Shown in pieces: positions 10,526 through 23,011 of a DNA stretch of 64,000 bases (positions are counted from its first letter, which is position 1; each line of letters begins with the position of its first letter). Source of the DNA: Craspedostauros australis (lineage: Eukaryota; Bacillariophyta; Bacillariophyceae; Mastogloiales; Achnanthaceae); contig JAMXDE010000004.1 of the NCBI GenBank assembly GCA_026770025.1, positions 3,583,501-3,647,500 on the forward strand, read 5' to 3'. The translations under genes were made by a program, and so were the position numbers. The notes below the pieces were generated by a model. That model did no database searches and was not told the DNA's origin. It worked only from the letters and a program-made list of their open reading frames with translations.

Positions 10526-12201
10526 GTTGTTGTTCGTTGTTGTTTGGTTGTGGTTTGATGTACTTGGTTGTGGTTTGATGTACTTGGTTGTACTTGATGG
10601 ATTGTTTGTGTTATGAGCTCCCTTGCGATGTGATGATTGCTTTGCGATGCTTTGTTTTGTGGGATTTTGGTGCTTCTGGTTTGTGCTGAGGTTTGAATTG
10701 TGGGTACTTTGTCATCAGATCCCTTCGCTCGGCCACTGATTCCGGTTTTGGTTGGTGGTGCGTGCTCTGCGTCATAGATCATGGCACGTGTGCGTAGTGG
10801 CGCCGCGTCGATACTCTGCGTGTGGGTTGGTTTGGCGGGTATGACTTTTACTCTGTGGCTGTTCGCACCTTCGAGGCGATCCTGCGTTTTCTCTCGCTGA
10901 GAGCAATTGTCTAGCGTCCCAACGCCAGTGCTCAGACTTCCGCGGAGGAGTTCTGCTGTTTCTGAAGTGCGTGAGTGTGGTTACTTTGGTTGTCGCTGCG
11001 CTTCTGTCCTTCGGCTTTCTTCCCTGTTGAGGTTAGCTATCATGATGTTGTTGTCCACAGAGCCACCGGAACCGCTGCGATTGTGCGCATTGGGCTTTGT
11101 TTGATCTCGTGAACATCATGCGTTGCGCTACATTCCAAGTTGGAAAAGTCTCGCCCGCAAACGACGTCGTCCAAGAACTCACGCGACGTTCTTTGACCCC
11201 AAGCGACAATACCGGATGTTCTTCGTGAACGCTATTCATCAGACACGCTGAATTCAACTCCGTAATGAATATCCCATGGACTGTTGTTGGGAAATTGCGG
11301 CAGCACACAATTAGACGGAACCGGAAATGAGTTACTTATCGTCTTGATATCAGGTGTTGTATGCGATATTGAACAAGTGAACGTCGGTTAAGTATGATAG
11401 TCCGAGGTTCCTGTTCGCGAAACACTTTGCACGACACAAAAAATGATGCAGATTTTCTCTTGGTCCAAGGAGCTGCGTCCCTGTGACTTCGAAGACACTC
11501 CGGTCGCATTTGGCACGAGGTGGCGAATTGCGCCACGCAGTTTCATTCACGCGGGCACAATGCAAGCCACCTTCCCGAGTAGTTGAGACAGACTGGCGAC
11601 ATTTGGTTACTCCTACTATACATACTTAGCAGCGAGCACAGATGGATGAGTTGACAGACAGATCTGTGAGCGAGTAGATGAAGGGGCAGCAGCATGGCCA
11701 GACAGCAGTGGGTTGGCCGCTTCATGCTTCCGTACAAAGTCCTCGAACGGAGACGAATCGGACTCTGCGACTTCGCCGGTCCATCGGTCAGCTGGATGGC
11801 AGGAGAACACTTGTCTCGATGGCGAGCGCCGTGGAGCCCAATTTGGAGTGCAGGGCAGAGGAGAGCAGGTGTGTCATTTTTGTGTTGCCCTCTGCCATTG
11901 CATACGCGAACTACACCTAATCTCATCCTTCGGGTGAGAGTTGTGCCCCAACCAAGACCATGGCAAAGACATGGGGTCATTGGCACAGCGAACGTGATCA
12001 GAGTTGAAGAGAGAGAGAGAGAGTGCTGTCGGAACGGGTGGGGATGAAGCCTATCCCCTGATTGAGAAACGTGCCAACAATTGGTTCGTTCTGACATTCG
12101 AAGACGAACTCTCCATGTCTTGGCCAAACCTGTTTTTGATGCGTTGCCGTTGTTGCTGTTCTGGTGGTACAGTGTATGATCGTATGGCATGGCACAGCAC
12201 A
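10526..12201. other. Intergenic, no gene seen
   Basis: A 20-bp unit is repeated in tandem at about 10544-10583 just upstream of the Ser-rich gene, and a short GA run lies near 12009-12022. No open frame here is convincing. The interval ends at the left boundary of mobile element 1. Confidence 0.45.
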
Positions 12202-12240
12202 GGGGGGGAAGGGAAAACGGCGTTTTTTTCGAATCGCGAC
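12202..12240 (+). repeat. Left terminal inverted repeat of element 1
   Basis: It begins GGGGGGGAAGGGAAAACG and pairs with the reverse complement of 23012-23050, with mismatches at positions 19, 28, 34 and 35. Confidence 0.9.
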
Positions 12241-13709
12241 TCAGAAAGAATAGAAAGTGGGTCCATTGTTGCCATTTTCCGAATTTTCTTGGTCTTCGTT
12301 GGAATCAGCCATTTCATAGGTTTTGCTGTTACTTTCCTCGTGTATTTGTAACTGTTCTCGGACTTGGGACAACAAGCCCATCATCCATCTCGACTTCGTC
12401 CGCAATTTCCATCCACACTTCCACATGGTCCTCCCTGTAGCAAATAATTGTAGTCCAGCCTACCATACTGATAATGCAAGTTGCTTCTCTCTTCCTCCCC
12501 CTGCATGCAATGTACAGTGCTTTTTCTGTTGTTATTGTACCCTATAGACTATAATCCATAACTATTTGCCACAGGTGCTTGCATACCTGCGGCATTTACA
12601 ACACATGAGTTATTCAGTGGTAACGGATAACGTAGGTAGGTCTTGCCTTGCTGTTTGGTTGCATACAATTGTGTATGCCACTGCATATGTAATGTACACT
12701 CAGGAGACACGCGTGGTGGCACCAACTGCCGTTGCAGTGACTCATATGAGGCATGGTGGGAGTGTGATGATGCTGGAGGATGTTGGATGCAGATGGTGTA
12801 CCGTGCAGCCATGCTGGATGCTCCGGAGAAACTGTGGCCTTTGTATGCAGCTTGCCATGTGTCATGGCTAGCACCCACTCTGCTAGAATTGGCTAGGTTC
12901 CTGGTAGGTGCTGAGCACGCTTACACAGGGTGGGAACGCATAGATCTTCAAGGCAGGTCTACAAAGGCATAGCAATAGACATTCATGCGCTTCGTCATGA
13001 TGCCGCACTTGCCTTCCTTTTCGAGCTTGTGACTTGGGCTTGACCATTGTTGTAATTCCACATGCCATGGCTCATGTGTCGCTTTGGCTTGCCAGTGGAA
13101 GGGCTTGCGGTGCTGCAATGATCCAGCAGGGTTGCAACTGTGCATTCTCCACATTGTCAACCATGCTGTCCATATCAGGCAATCTCAGCCCACTCTTTTC
13201 CAAGACTCTTTGATGATGTTGGTCGACATGCAGTTGCTTCCTTCGCTGTAGTGCCGCCTTGCTTCAGGATGCAGAGGGTTTTGACAAGGACTTAGGTCCC
13301 ATCTCCAAGGAGCTTGGCCGCATCTCCATGAACCTCAACGATCGTATGGTGTGCCAGACTTGTTTGATGCTGGAGTCCAAAACTACCTGGATATATGCAT
13401 GGTTGTTGTTCTTACGTTGTTAAAGCAGCTTTTTCTTGTTCCTCCATGTGTTTGTCAACAACACAATCATGATGGCATACAAAGTGTTATTGCCACTGTT
13501 GCTTCTCCTCTTCCTCGTCCTTGTCTTCACCTTTGGAGAGCAGAATCGCTACTCCAGTCCACCTTGGTTTGGTCTCCGATACTTTCTCGGCTGGTGCGGC
13601 CAACTGCACTATCTTTTCAGAAGTTGCGGTGACAAATAAATTGATAAGCACTTGGTGTTGTTGTTATTCTAAAGTTTCATGGATTATTGAATGTGCTTAT
13701 TGTTTATTC
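12241..13709. other. Element 1 internal region, 3' of the transposase
   Basis: No intact gene is supported. From about 13246 the plus strand has a short protein-like stretch (FDKDLGPISKELGRI) that ends in a stop within ~55 codons and may be a fragment of an older coding sequence. Confidence 0.35.
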
Positions 13710-14749
13710 CTATGGTTCCACCAGGGAATCCAACCAATCATCTGTCTCTTGGATGATCCCCATCGTTTCAGTGAGGTTAAACAGTGGATTTGTATGCTTC
13801 AGTTCCAACTGCGTGATTGCGGCTACCGAGTACATTGCATACTGGTGCTTCTCCAGTAAGTGCCGCCATTTTTGCTTCAGGCACTTCCAGTTCTTGAACC
13901 TTTTGTGTACGGTTTCATGGCGTGCACGAATCACGCCATTGCGTCGAGTGCGATCCAAGCAGCAGCTTTGCTCACCTCTGTACCCACGGTCAGCAACAAC
14001 CTGTTCCAAAGGATCCAACGCATGTAGCAACTTCCGCCGATAAATGTTGATGTCTGGCCACTCCCCACAAGGATACGGTCCGTCCACCCACACAAGGTGC
14101 CCTTGTGCAATGGAAACACAAGTTTCGTATCGGAGCCCGGCAGCTTGGAATTTGTGGGAATACCAGCCCGGGTCATACAATGTAGGCTCCATGATGGGGA
14201 AGTCTGTTCCATCCACGGATGTCATTGTGGTTGTTCCTGGCGGGCATCCTATTCTTCGATCTTCAAAACATATCTGCAATAGGATCAACATGTGTCAACA
14301 TTGGAAAAGACAGAGATTGTGAGAGACAAGGTATGCGGCTGATCAATTGCATTGTGGGTGTTGCAGTTTGGCGGATGATGTTCCAAAGTTGTGGCACTTA
14401 CAAGTTCACGGCTGAGGAGTCCCAATGCACGAAGCATAATCCAAGTCCACTTCTGTACAGTTTTTGCATCCTTTCCCATCTGTCCAGCCAGCACTCCCCA
14501 TGTCGGATATTGTTTGAGAAACATGAGAGCGCACAATAGGTGTTCCATTGTTGCATTGAAGGGAAGCAAGTCCTCCTCATTCAGTAAATCCCATGCCATT
14601 GCTGCCACTTTCGTGTGGGTACCAAAGTTGCTTCGGAAACACGTTTGCACACTATATGGTGGTGAAGTCTGGAGTCTGGGATCAATTGCTTGGCCCAGAA
14701 GCTCCATGCCTTTGCATGCAATGGTTGTCTCGGTTGTGTCTGATGACAT
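13710..14749 (-). CDS. PIF/Harbinger DDE transposase, element 1
   Basis: Two exons, complement(14402..14749) and complement(13710..14273), splice across a 128-nt intron (donor GTAAGT, acceptor TTGCAG) to give 303 residues. The N-terminal exon is helical and includes TVQKWTWIMLRALGLL, in the place of the helix-turn-helix of DDE_Tnp_4 transposases. Exon 2 holds the catalytic core. The first Asp is in SVDGTDF, the second in GEWPDINIYR, and the Glu in RARHETVHKRFKNW; VVADRGYRGE lies between them. All three acidic residues are present and the frame is intact. It would cut and paste DNA with help from the partner protein encoded divergently at 19741. The intron sits just before ICFEDR, the same place as in the second transposase at 28379. 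Nucleotide ends of the intron are inferred from consensus and frame. Confidence 0.88.
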
Positions 14750-14984
14750 TCTGATGTGTCTTGGTATACGAACAAGATGGAGAACGAAATTGTGGCATGA
14801 AGCAGAGGAATATCTAATTCAGCAACAGAGAGAGGAAAACATACAGGGAAAGTGCTGCTATTGTTGGTTTGTTCAGAACACACAATAACATGCACAATTG
14901 AGCATGATGTTTCGCTTTTTGGTGTTGGCTGTCTGTGCCTGTTTGGACCTGGGCAAAATTGACCTGCATTCAAAGACACAGAGG

Positions 14985-16600
14985 AGGATTGGACATGCTG
15001 TGTTTGATTGTGCCCGATCAATTTCGTACGTGTCTGTCACGTCCGTGCAGTATTGCCGCAACAAACCGGGAACAGAGAAATGGCACACAGGGCCAATCGT
15101 ACCAAGTAGTGATACGTGCAACGTCAGAAAGCACAGACAGACATGCTAAATCGTACCGAACGAAGAGGGCAGGTACACACAGACGAAAATAAAGAGCAAG
15201 AGAACCGTGTCGGTTTGTGCACGACCAAATTTGTAAGCGCTATGTAGTACGTGTCTGTCACGTCCGTGCAGTATTGCCGCAACAAACCGGGAACAGAGAC
15301 ATGGCACACAGGGCCAATCGTACCAAGTAGTGATACGTTCAACGTCAGAAAGCACAGACAGACATGCTAAATCGCACCGAACCAAAAAGAACAAAACACA
15401 CAGAGACGTAAAGACACAGGCAAAGAGCAAGAGGATTGTGACGGATTGTGACGGATTGTGCACGACCGATTTTGTACGCGTTATGTAGTACGTGTCCCTG
15501 CAGTATTGTTGCGACAAACCGTGCTCGGAGGTGTGACACGCAGAGGCCTAATCGTACCAAGTAGTGATACGTGCAACGTCAGAAAGCACAGACAGAAACG
15601 CTAAATCGTACCGAACCAAAAAGAACAAAACAGACAGAGACGTAGAGACACAGGCAAAGAGCAAGAGGATTGTGACGGATTGTGCACGACCGATTTTGTA
15701 CGCGCTATGTAGTACGCGCTATGTAGTACGTGTCTGTCACGTCTGTGTAGTATTGTTGCAACAAACCATGCATGGAGATGTGACACACAGAGGCCCAATT
15801 GTACGAGGTAGTGATACGTGGAACGTATGCAAGCACAGACAGACACGCAAAATCGCACCAAACCAAAAAGAACAAAACACACAGAGACGTAAAGACACAG
15901 GCAAAGAGCAAGAGGATTGTGACGAATTGTGCACGACCGATTTGGACGTGCTGTGTAGTACGTGTCCCTGCAGTATTGTTGCGACAAACCGTGCTCGGAG
16001 ATGTGACACACAGAGGCCCAATTGTACGAGGTAGTGATACGTGGAACGTATGCAAGCACAGACAGACACGCAAAATCGCACCAAACCAAAAAGACCAAAA
16101 CACACAGACACGTAAAGACACAGGCAAAGAGCAAGAAGATTGTGACGAATTGTGCACGACCGATTTTGTACGCGCTATGTAGTACGTGTCCCTGCAGTAT
16201 TGTTGCGACAAACCGTGCTCGGAGATGTGACACACAGAGGCCTAATCGTACCAAGTAGTGATACGTTCAACGTCAGAAAGCACAGACAGAAACGCTAAAT
16301 CGTACCGAACCAAAAAGAACAAAACAGACAGAGACGTAGAGACACAGGCAAAGAGAAAGAGGGTTGTGACGGATTTCGCACGACCGATTTCGCACGACCG
16401 ATTTTGTACGCGTTATGTAGTACGTGTCCCTGCAGTATTGTTGCGACAAATCGTGTTTGGAAACGTGACACACTGGGGGGCCCAATCCTACCAAGTAGTG
16501 ATACGTGCAACGTCAGAAAGCACAGACAGAAACGCTAAATCGTATCGAACCAAAAAGAACAAAACAGACAGAGACGTAGAGACACAGGCAAAGCGCAAGA
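14985..16600. repeat. Satellite array, about 222-250 bp unit, roughly seven copies
   Basis: Each unit carries the marker AGTGATACGTNNAACGT, seen at about 15108, 15330, 15562, 15812, 16034, 16257 and 16497. Spacings of 222, 232, 250, 222, 223 and 240 show that length differences come from short internal duplications inside single units (for example a repeated ACGGATTGTG or GCGCTATGTAGTAC). Other blocks shared by the units include GCAGTATTGTTGCGACAAA. Long open frames on both strands are products of the repetition and are not annotated as genes. The array lies in the transposase/partner interval of element 1. Confidence 0.85.
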
Positions 16601-17632
16601 TGACCGGTAACATTTTGTCACATTTATTCGCCCTCTGCGAAGTTCGACTTGGAATGTTCGCATCGAACGGTCGCAAAGTTTTTCCATCTCGCCGTCGAAT
16701 CGTGGAACACGTGTTCATTTTTGTCATTCTGTCTGCGTTGTTCGGATCGAAACAGTGTTTTCCCTGCGTCGCCTTTGACGCGTCGGCCCGACATGTTGGT
16801 TGGTTTGTAAGTACACTGCAGTTTTGAACGGTTTGGTCCCTGAGGCACAACGAACTTGGGGTGTTGTTGTGAGCATTGCAGATCTGAATAGGCACAATAA
16901 CGATGAACGGTTCAAGCTGAAACATTCGGGCATATTTTAGCCCCTTTCTATACCGATTGATGTGAATTCGAGACTAAATTATGCCTTCGCGTTCATTTTG
17001 ACCCCAAAAAGGCATTGCTTAGACCCATTCTTGTCGATAATTGTTCGGCACATGTCAATATCGGTGCAATCAACGTCTATGAAAGTACCATTTGGGACCA
17101 AGAGGCCGTGTTTTGGGCTCTTTGTGACGTTGTTTGAGTGTGGTCATGTCGAGCGAAATGGTTGCGAGTCCATTTCGACTTGGTCGTATTCGACCGCACC
17201 AACGGACTGTTCAATCCTGCCTGGGCATTTTTTGGACATTCCAAGTCACGAGCGAACACTGCCATGGAATGCGAAACTTCAATGTGTTCGTTTTCGATTC
17301 ACCAAGTGGTATTCAACCGCGCCAACGGACTGCCCGATCCTGTTTTGGCGTTTTGGGCAGTTCCAAGTCACGCGCGGACGCTGACGCGGAGTTCATCGCT
17401 GCGATGGAAATGCGCCTGCTTCTGCATGTACGCGTGGCCACACAGGAAGGAATTTGCGTCTTGATGGAGCGTACGGTCATGCTGGTTTGTTTTAACGCAG
17501 GGAAAGAACGGGAGCGCAACCAAGCACGTCCACAAAGAGCAGTGTTGCACAACATCACTTTCGGTTGCATTGCCAACATCGCAAAAACGCCCGATCCAAA
17601 CAAATCATTCTTGTCATAAAAAACCACGATGC
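16601..17632. other. Spacer between the two arrays of element 1
   Basis: About 1 kb with no supported gene. It contains a diverged tandem duplication of roughly 130 bp (about 17185-17265 and 17315-17395), marked by CCAACGGACTG and TTCCAAGTCACG in both copies. Confidence 0.5.
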
Positions 17633-19740
17633 TCACCCACGCAAACCAACACATTCTCATTCGCCCACATCAACCAACCAGCCCATTCAGCCATCGACAC
17701 ATGCCCCACATGAACACAACAGCACATTTGCGCATTGTCGTTCTCCCACATCAATCAACCAGCCCATTCAGCCATCAGCACGTCAGTGCATGAACGCAAC
17801 AGCACATTCGCACGTCCTCGTTCTCCCACATCAACCAACCAGCCCATTCAGCCATCGACACATGCCCCACATGAACACAACAGCACATTTGCGCATTGTC
17901 GTTCTCCCACATCAACCAACCAGCCCATTCAGCCATCGGCACGTCAGTGCATGAACGCAACAGCACATTCGCACGTCCTCGTTCTCCCACATCAACCAAC
18001 CAGCCCATTCAGCCATTTGCACGTCAGTGCATGAACGCAACGGCACATTCGCACGTCCTCGTTCTCCCACATCAACCAACCAGCCCATTCAGCCATTGGC
18101 ACATCAGTGCATGAACGCAACGGCACATCCGCGTGTTGTCGTTCTCCCACATCAACCAACCAGCCCATTCAGCCATTTGCACGTCAGTGCATGAACGCAA
18201 CAGCACATTCGCACGTCCTCGTTCTCCCACATCAACCAACCAGCCCATTCAGCCATCGACACATGCCCCACATGAACACAACAGCACATTTGCGCATTGT
18301 CGTTCTCCCACATCAATCAACCAGCCCATTCAGCCATCAGCACGTCAGTGCATGAACGCAACAGCACATTCGCACGTCCTCGTTCTCCCACATCAACCAA
18401 CCAGCCCATTCAGCCATCGGCACGTCAGTGCATGAACGCAACAGCACATTCGCACGTCCTCGTTCTCCCACATCAACCAACCAGCCCATTCAGCCATCGG
18501 CACGTCAGTGCATGAACGCAACAGCACATTCGCACGTCCTCGTTCTCCCACATCAACCAACCAGCCCATTCAGCCATCGACACATGCCCCACATGAACAC
18601 AACAGCACATTTGCGCATTGTCGTTCTCCCACATCAACCAACCAGCCCATTCAGCCATCGGCACGTCAGTGCATGAACGCAACAGCACATTCGCACGTCC
18701 TCGTTCTCCCACATCAACCAACCAGCCCATTCAGCCATTTGCACGTCAGTGCATGAACGCAACGGCACATTCGCACGTCCTCGTTCTCCCACATCAACCA
18801 ACCAGCCCATTCAGCCATTGGCACATCAGTGCATGAACGCAACGGCACATCCGCGTGTTGTCGTTCTCCCACATCAACCAACCAGCCCATTCAGCCATCG
18901 GCACGTCAGTGCATGAACGCAACAGCACATTCGCACGTCCTCGTTCTCCCACATCAACCAACCAGCCCATTCAGCCATCGACACATGCCCCACATGAACA
19001 CAACAGCACATTTGCGCATTGTCGTTCTCCCACATCAACCAACCAGCCCATTCAGCCATCGGCACGTCAGTGCATGAACGCAACAGCACATTCGCACGTC
19101 CTCGTTCTCCCACATCAACCAACCAGCCCATTCAGCCATTTGCACGTCAGTGCATGAACGCAACGGCACATTCGCACGTCCTCGTTCTCCCACATCAACC
19201 AACCAGCCCATTCAGCCATTGGCACATCAGTGCATGAACGCAACGGCACATCCGCGTGTTGTCGTTCTCCCACATCAACCAACCAGCCCATTCAGCCATC
19301 GGCACGTCAGTGCATGAACGCAACAGCACATTCGCACGTCCTCGTTCTCCCACATCAACCAACCAGCCCATTCAGCCATCGACACATGCCCCACATGAAC
19401 ACAACAGCACATTTGCGCATTGTCGTTCTCCCACATCAACTAACCAGCCCATTCAGCCATTGACACATCAGTGCATGAACGCAACAGCACATTTGCACGT
19501 CCTCGTTCTCCCACATCAACCAACCAGCCCATTCAGCCATCGACACATCAGTGCATGAACGCAACAGCACATTCGCACGTCCTCGTTCTCCCACATCAAC
19601 CAACCAGCCCATTCAGCCATTGGCACATCAGTGCATGAACGCAACGGCACACTTGCATACTCCCACATCAATGCACCAGCACACTCTCATACTCCCACCT
19701 CGACCACCCAGCACATTCAGCCATTGACACACACCCCACA
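17633..19740. repeat. 80-81-bp minisatellite with five-unit higher-order repeats, about 25 copies
   Basis: Every unit contains CCAACCAGCCCATTCAGCCAT. Units fall into variants by the bases after that core: A (CGACACATGCCCC), B (CGGCACGTCAG), C (TTGCACGTCAG) and D (TGGCACATCAG with ATCCGCGTGTTGTCG). The order A-B-C-D-B recurs at about 17853, 18577 and 18978, each block about 401-404 bp, separated by irregular B-type units. The last, degenerate unit runs up to the ATG of the partner gene at 19741. Because 80 is not a multiple of three, the array is open in shifting frames; the many 70-100-codon frames it produces are not genes. There are no unique spacers, so this is not a CRISPR array. Confidence 0.92.
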
Positions 19741-22624
19741 ATGGTTGGCTCTGAAGTCCGTTTCTACAAAAATGGCCCTGATGCTACAGCACTGATCAAG
19801 GCTTTCTTGGATGAACCAACAAAATGGCACTGGGAGGCAACACCTCTACGTCTTCAGCATTCTTTCTTGCTCAAGTACAATGCGAAGAAGTTTGTTCGGA
19901 CACTCCGTGAATTCAAACGAGCAATGGTGAAGAGGGGTTTGTTTCATCGTAAGTATGACACTCCCAGCATCATTGTCAACATTCCATCCTGAGCATCTCT
20001 GTTCTCAACAAGGCTACTTCTCATCATTGCTCTTTCTCTCTGTCCTTTGGCACCAACATATGCCCTTCATTGCTTTGTCATTTCATCCAGAGGACGGCAT
20101 GCCAAACAAGATTTCTGTCCAAAAGCTTGGTGCCAACCTCCGGCCTGTGGATGAACCACAGGCTAACGACTCTGTGCTGGAAGCCTCCAATCATAATTCC
20201 AACAACAACAACGGCCACAGCTGCACTGGCAGGAACAGCACCAACCAGACTGATGCCACCAACAACAACAACAGGCCAGCACCAAGCAGACGAATCACAC
20301 GAAGCAGCACAAGTGATAGATCAAGCAAGGATGACAATGCTTCCTCTAATGCTCCCAACGACACAGATGGGAGCAACGACAATACATGGGCTGCATATGA
20401 GGATGCCTCAGACGATATCGAAGAGACGGATTCTGATGATGACATCGACTACCTTGGGGTGTGCAACAAAGGGGTCGAACACAGATCCCAAACCATCCCA
20501 CTGGACCCCATCACTGCAAGATTTGGCCGCTTTTTTGAGCTATCAGACGCTCAAAGAGTTGCCAAGTTCCGCAAGCTGAGTCGAACCATTGAGGTCTTCC
20601 ACACAACTCAAGTGTGGAAGCCTCGCGGTGAGAGATATCGTATGGTTGGGGTGGATTTCCACATGCCTGCGTGCACCACCAGGAATGATGTGACGGTGAC
20701 CATCCAAAGTCGGGAGGTGGACGGCATACCTCGGATGTTCCTGGTGTTGCTATATAAGCCACCAACAGCTTTTGGAGATGACGGCGGCATCGTCGATATA
20801 CTCATTGACAAGTTGGGCCAACCATTCTCTGACGCAGGACAAAAACGGGCTGCCCATGTGCAGCAGTTTCGGAACGAAGATTTTGCGGATGCATTTCGAT
20901 CGGAAATGCTCGTACCCATGCCATTTCCAATTGATACCATCTTCTGTGACACACCATGCCGAAGATTGGGAGGAGTGGTCTGGTTACGTCATGCTTTGCG
21001 GGACAATGACGGTGTCACCCACAACATCCTCACTATAACGGTACGTTTGAAGGAAGCGACCAATGTTGGTGTGACCCGCCACTTCTCTGTATGCCATGGT
21101 CTGGGCTTTACAGATGGTGACGGAAAGCATCAGGATGGCCATGACACAGTCACTAACACACAAAGCTTCACCACTGACATTACCAACCAAAATGCAAACA
21201 ACACTCTGGGGAGCACGATGACCAATAAGGTCAGCACTGCAGCCACAAAGGCTGGCAACAGATTCACACCACCAACACGCCGATCCACAATCGAGTCGGG
21301 TAGTCACCACCCCAAGCCAGCAGGGGACAATCTGCACACCAAGAACAGGCAACTACCATCGGCCACACAGCCAAGGCTGCATGGCCAACAAGCCACGCCC
21401 ACAGCTTCCTCAATCAGTCACCCAACAGCAACCCAGACCACCACTGAAGACTCCATGTCAATTATGACAGACAGTACCGATATAATGCGAGATCGTATCG
21501 AAATCAAGAGAGCAACGATTGAGATGATGGAGGCTCAACTGGCGCTCAAGGTGGAGGCTAAGCGTGTGAAGAAGGCACAGAATGAAGCATTGCAACAGAG
21601 ACCCAGATTGTTTGGAGACGTCCATGGAGAACGACGAGCAACAAAGAAGCCTCGCCTTGCCAAAGAAGTGCCCCTGGCAGGAGGTCCTGAAGTCAGTGTG
21701 GATGTCTCCCCAAATGGCAACAGATGGTGGGAGCATGAGGAGATCTCCCTCGATGCGGCGTTGGTTGATGGTGCTGGCCAGTCGGCTAGCAGATCAGTCG
21801 GTGGAGGTCCATCAGCAACAGTTCTGGCAGGTGTGGGAGCTGGTGCAGACCAGCGCATGCACCATCGCCCAAGTCCAGATGAAAGGAGACGGAGCAGTCG
21901 CATTCTCCCATCCCCTGTACGGGCCCGACCATCCAAGGATGGCAATTCTCATCACACAACACGAACAGATGTACAGGCAATGCCACCACCGCGATCACCA
22001 GCAACAGCATTGGTGGAAGGCCCAGACAGTGGAAGAGTAAGGGCACAGGCAGAGGGGACAGCAGCAGCAGGATCGCCTCTTCGGGTCCTACCAGCCCATG
22101 AAGGACATGACCATCACACAACACGAACAGATGTACAGGCAATGCCATCACCGCGATCACCAGCAACAGCATTGGTGGAAGGCCCAGACAGTGAAAGAGT
22201 AAGGGCACAGGCAGAGGGGACAGCAGCAGCAACATTGCCTCTTCGGGTCCTACCAGCCCAGGAAGGAGATGACCATCACACAAGACGAACAGATATGCAG
22301 GCAATGCCATCACCAACAGCAGCAACAGTAGGAGCCGAAAGCACCAGAATCGGAATGACATCGCCAACAGCAATGCTGGAATCCACTGCAACGGTCCCTG
22401 AAGATGATACAAGAGCAGGGGAGGCAGCGGAAGGAAGTTTTGAAGAAGCCCTGGAGGTTGAAGTAGCATCGACAACATCAACACCATCAACAGAAGGAGG
22501 GATGGAAGAACACAACCCTCAACATGACGATGCCAATGAGGAGAATGAGCAAGGGGAGGCAACTGCTACTGGGATGAGGACTCGAGGGAGGTCAGCACGA
22601 CAGCGCCGTGGTAATGCAAGTTGA
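19741..22624 (+). CDS. Harbinger partner protein (Myb/trihelix-like N-terminus), element 1
   Basis: Exon 1 (19741-19948) and exon 2 (20091-22624) join across a 142-nt phase-1 intron (donor GTAAGT, acceptor CATCCAG), giving 913 residues. The first ~70 residues (FYKNGPDATALIKAFLD, then LRLQHSFLLKYNAKKF) align by eye with the start of the second partner protein at 27228: an aromatic residue, G-x-DA-x-x-L, then a long helix. PIF/Harbinger elements usually encode a second protein with a Myb/SANT or trihelix domain that binds the ends and helps nuclear import; this is the likely role. A middle conserved region (about 165-345) includes FHMPACTTRNDVTVTI and LYKPPTAFGDDGG. The remainder is Asn/Thr- then Pro/Ala/Glu-rich with a 54-residue tandem repeat. 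Start chosen at the ATG where the minisatellite ends. Confidence 0.7.
21950..22321 (+). repeat. 162-bp in-frame tandem repeat inside the partner gene
   Basis: Copies start at 21950, 22112 and 22274 (the last partial) and encode 54-residue units beginning HHTTRTDVQAMP and including SPATALVEGPDS. The exact 162-bp period keeps the frame. Confidence 0.9.
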
Positions 22625-23011
22625 CTGCCTTCAGTATGGCGAACGAAAGTTGTAGATGTAGAAGAGAATGGCATAAATAGTGGAGTCAGAATGTGCAACT
22701 TTTGCTTGTTGTAACTAGATGAATCCTGCTGGTGGAAATGCAACAAGTCAAGTGGCGATAGAGTTCGAACAACATCCGCAACCCCCATTCGAAGAGAGGG
22801 TAACATGCTGGCTCTGTGGCTGTCGAATGTGTGGAATTTCATGGAGGGGTGGAGGATCCGCAGACCAGAATGACAAAATCCAAAAAAAGACAAAATGCAG
22901 TACATGCACAACACAAGAATAAGCAGAAAAGCCACAAGTCCCTTTCGAAAATACGTAAGAATTTTTCACCATTTGGTTGCCCGCATCCATTTTTTTCTTT
23001 CGTTTTCCTTC
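22625..23011. other. Element 1 3' region after the partner gene
   Basis: The 387 bp between the partner stop and the right TIR hold a short frame with Cys pairs (CWLCGCRMCG) but no convincing gene. Confidence 0.4.

Noticed and set aside
15564-16827. Lys/Thr-rich and Cys/Val-rich frames on both strands
   Set aside because: They come from the 222-250-bp satellite; no domain or start context supports them.
17565-19558. Many open frames of 70-100 codons on both strands
   Set aside because: They repeat the same peptide in all frames because the 80-bp minisatellite has a period that is not a multiple of three; none is a gene.
17633-19740. Possible CRISPR array
   Set aside because: Units are near-identical tandem repeats with no unique spacers, and the genome is eukaryotic.
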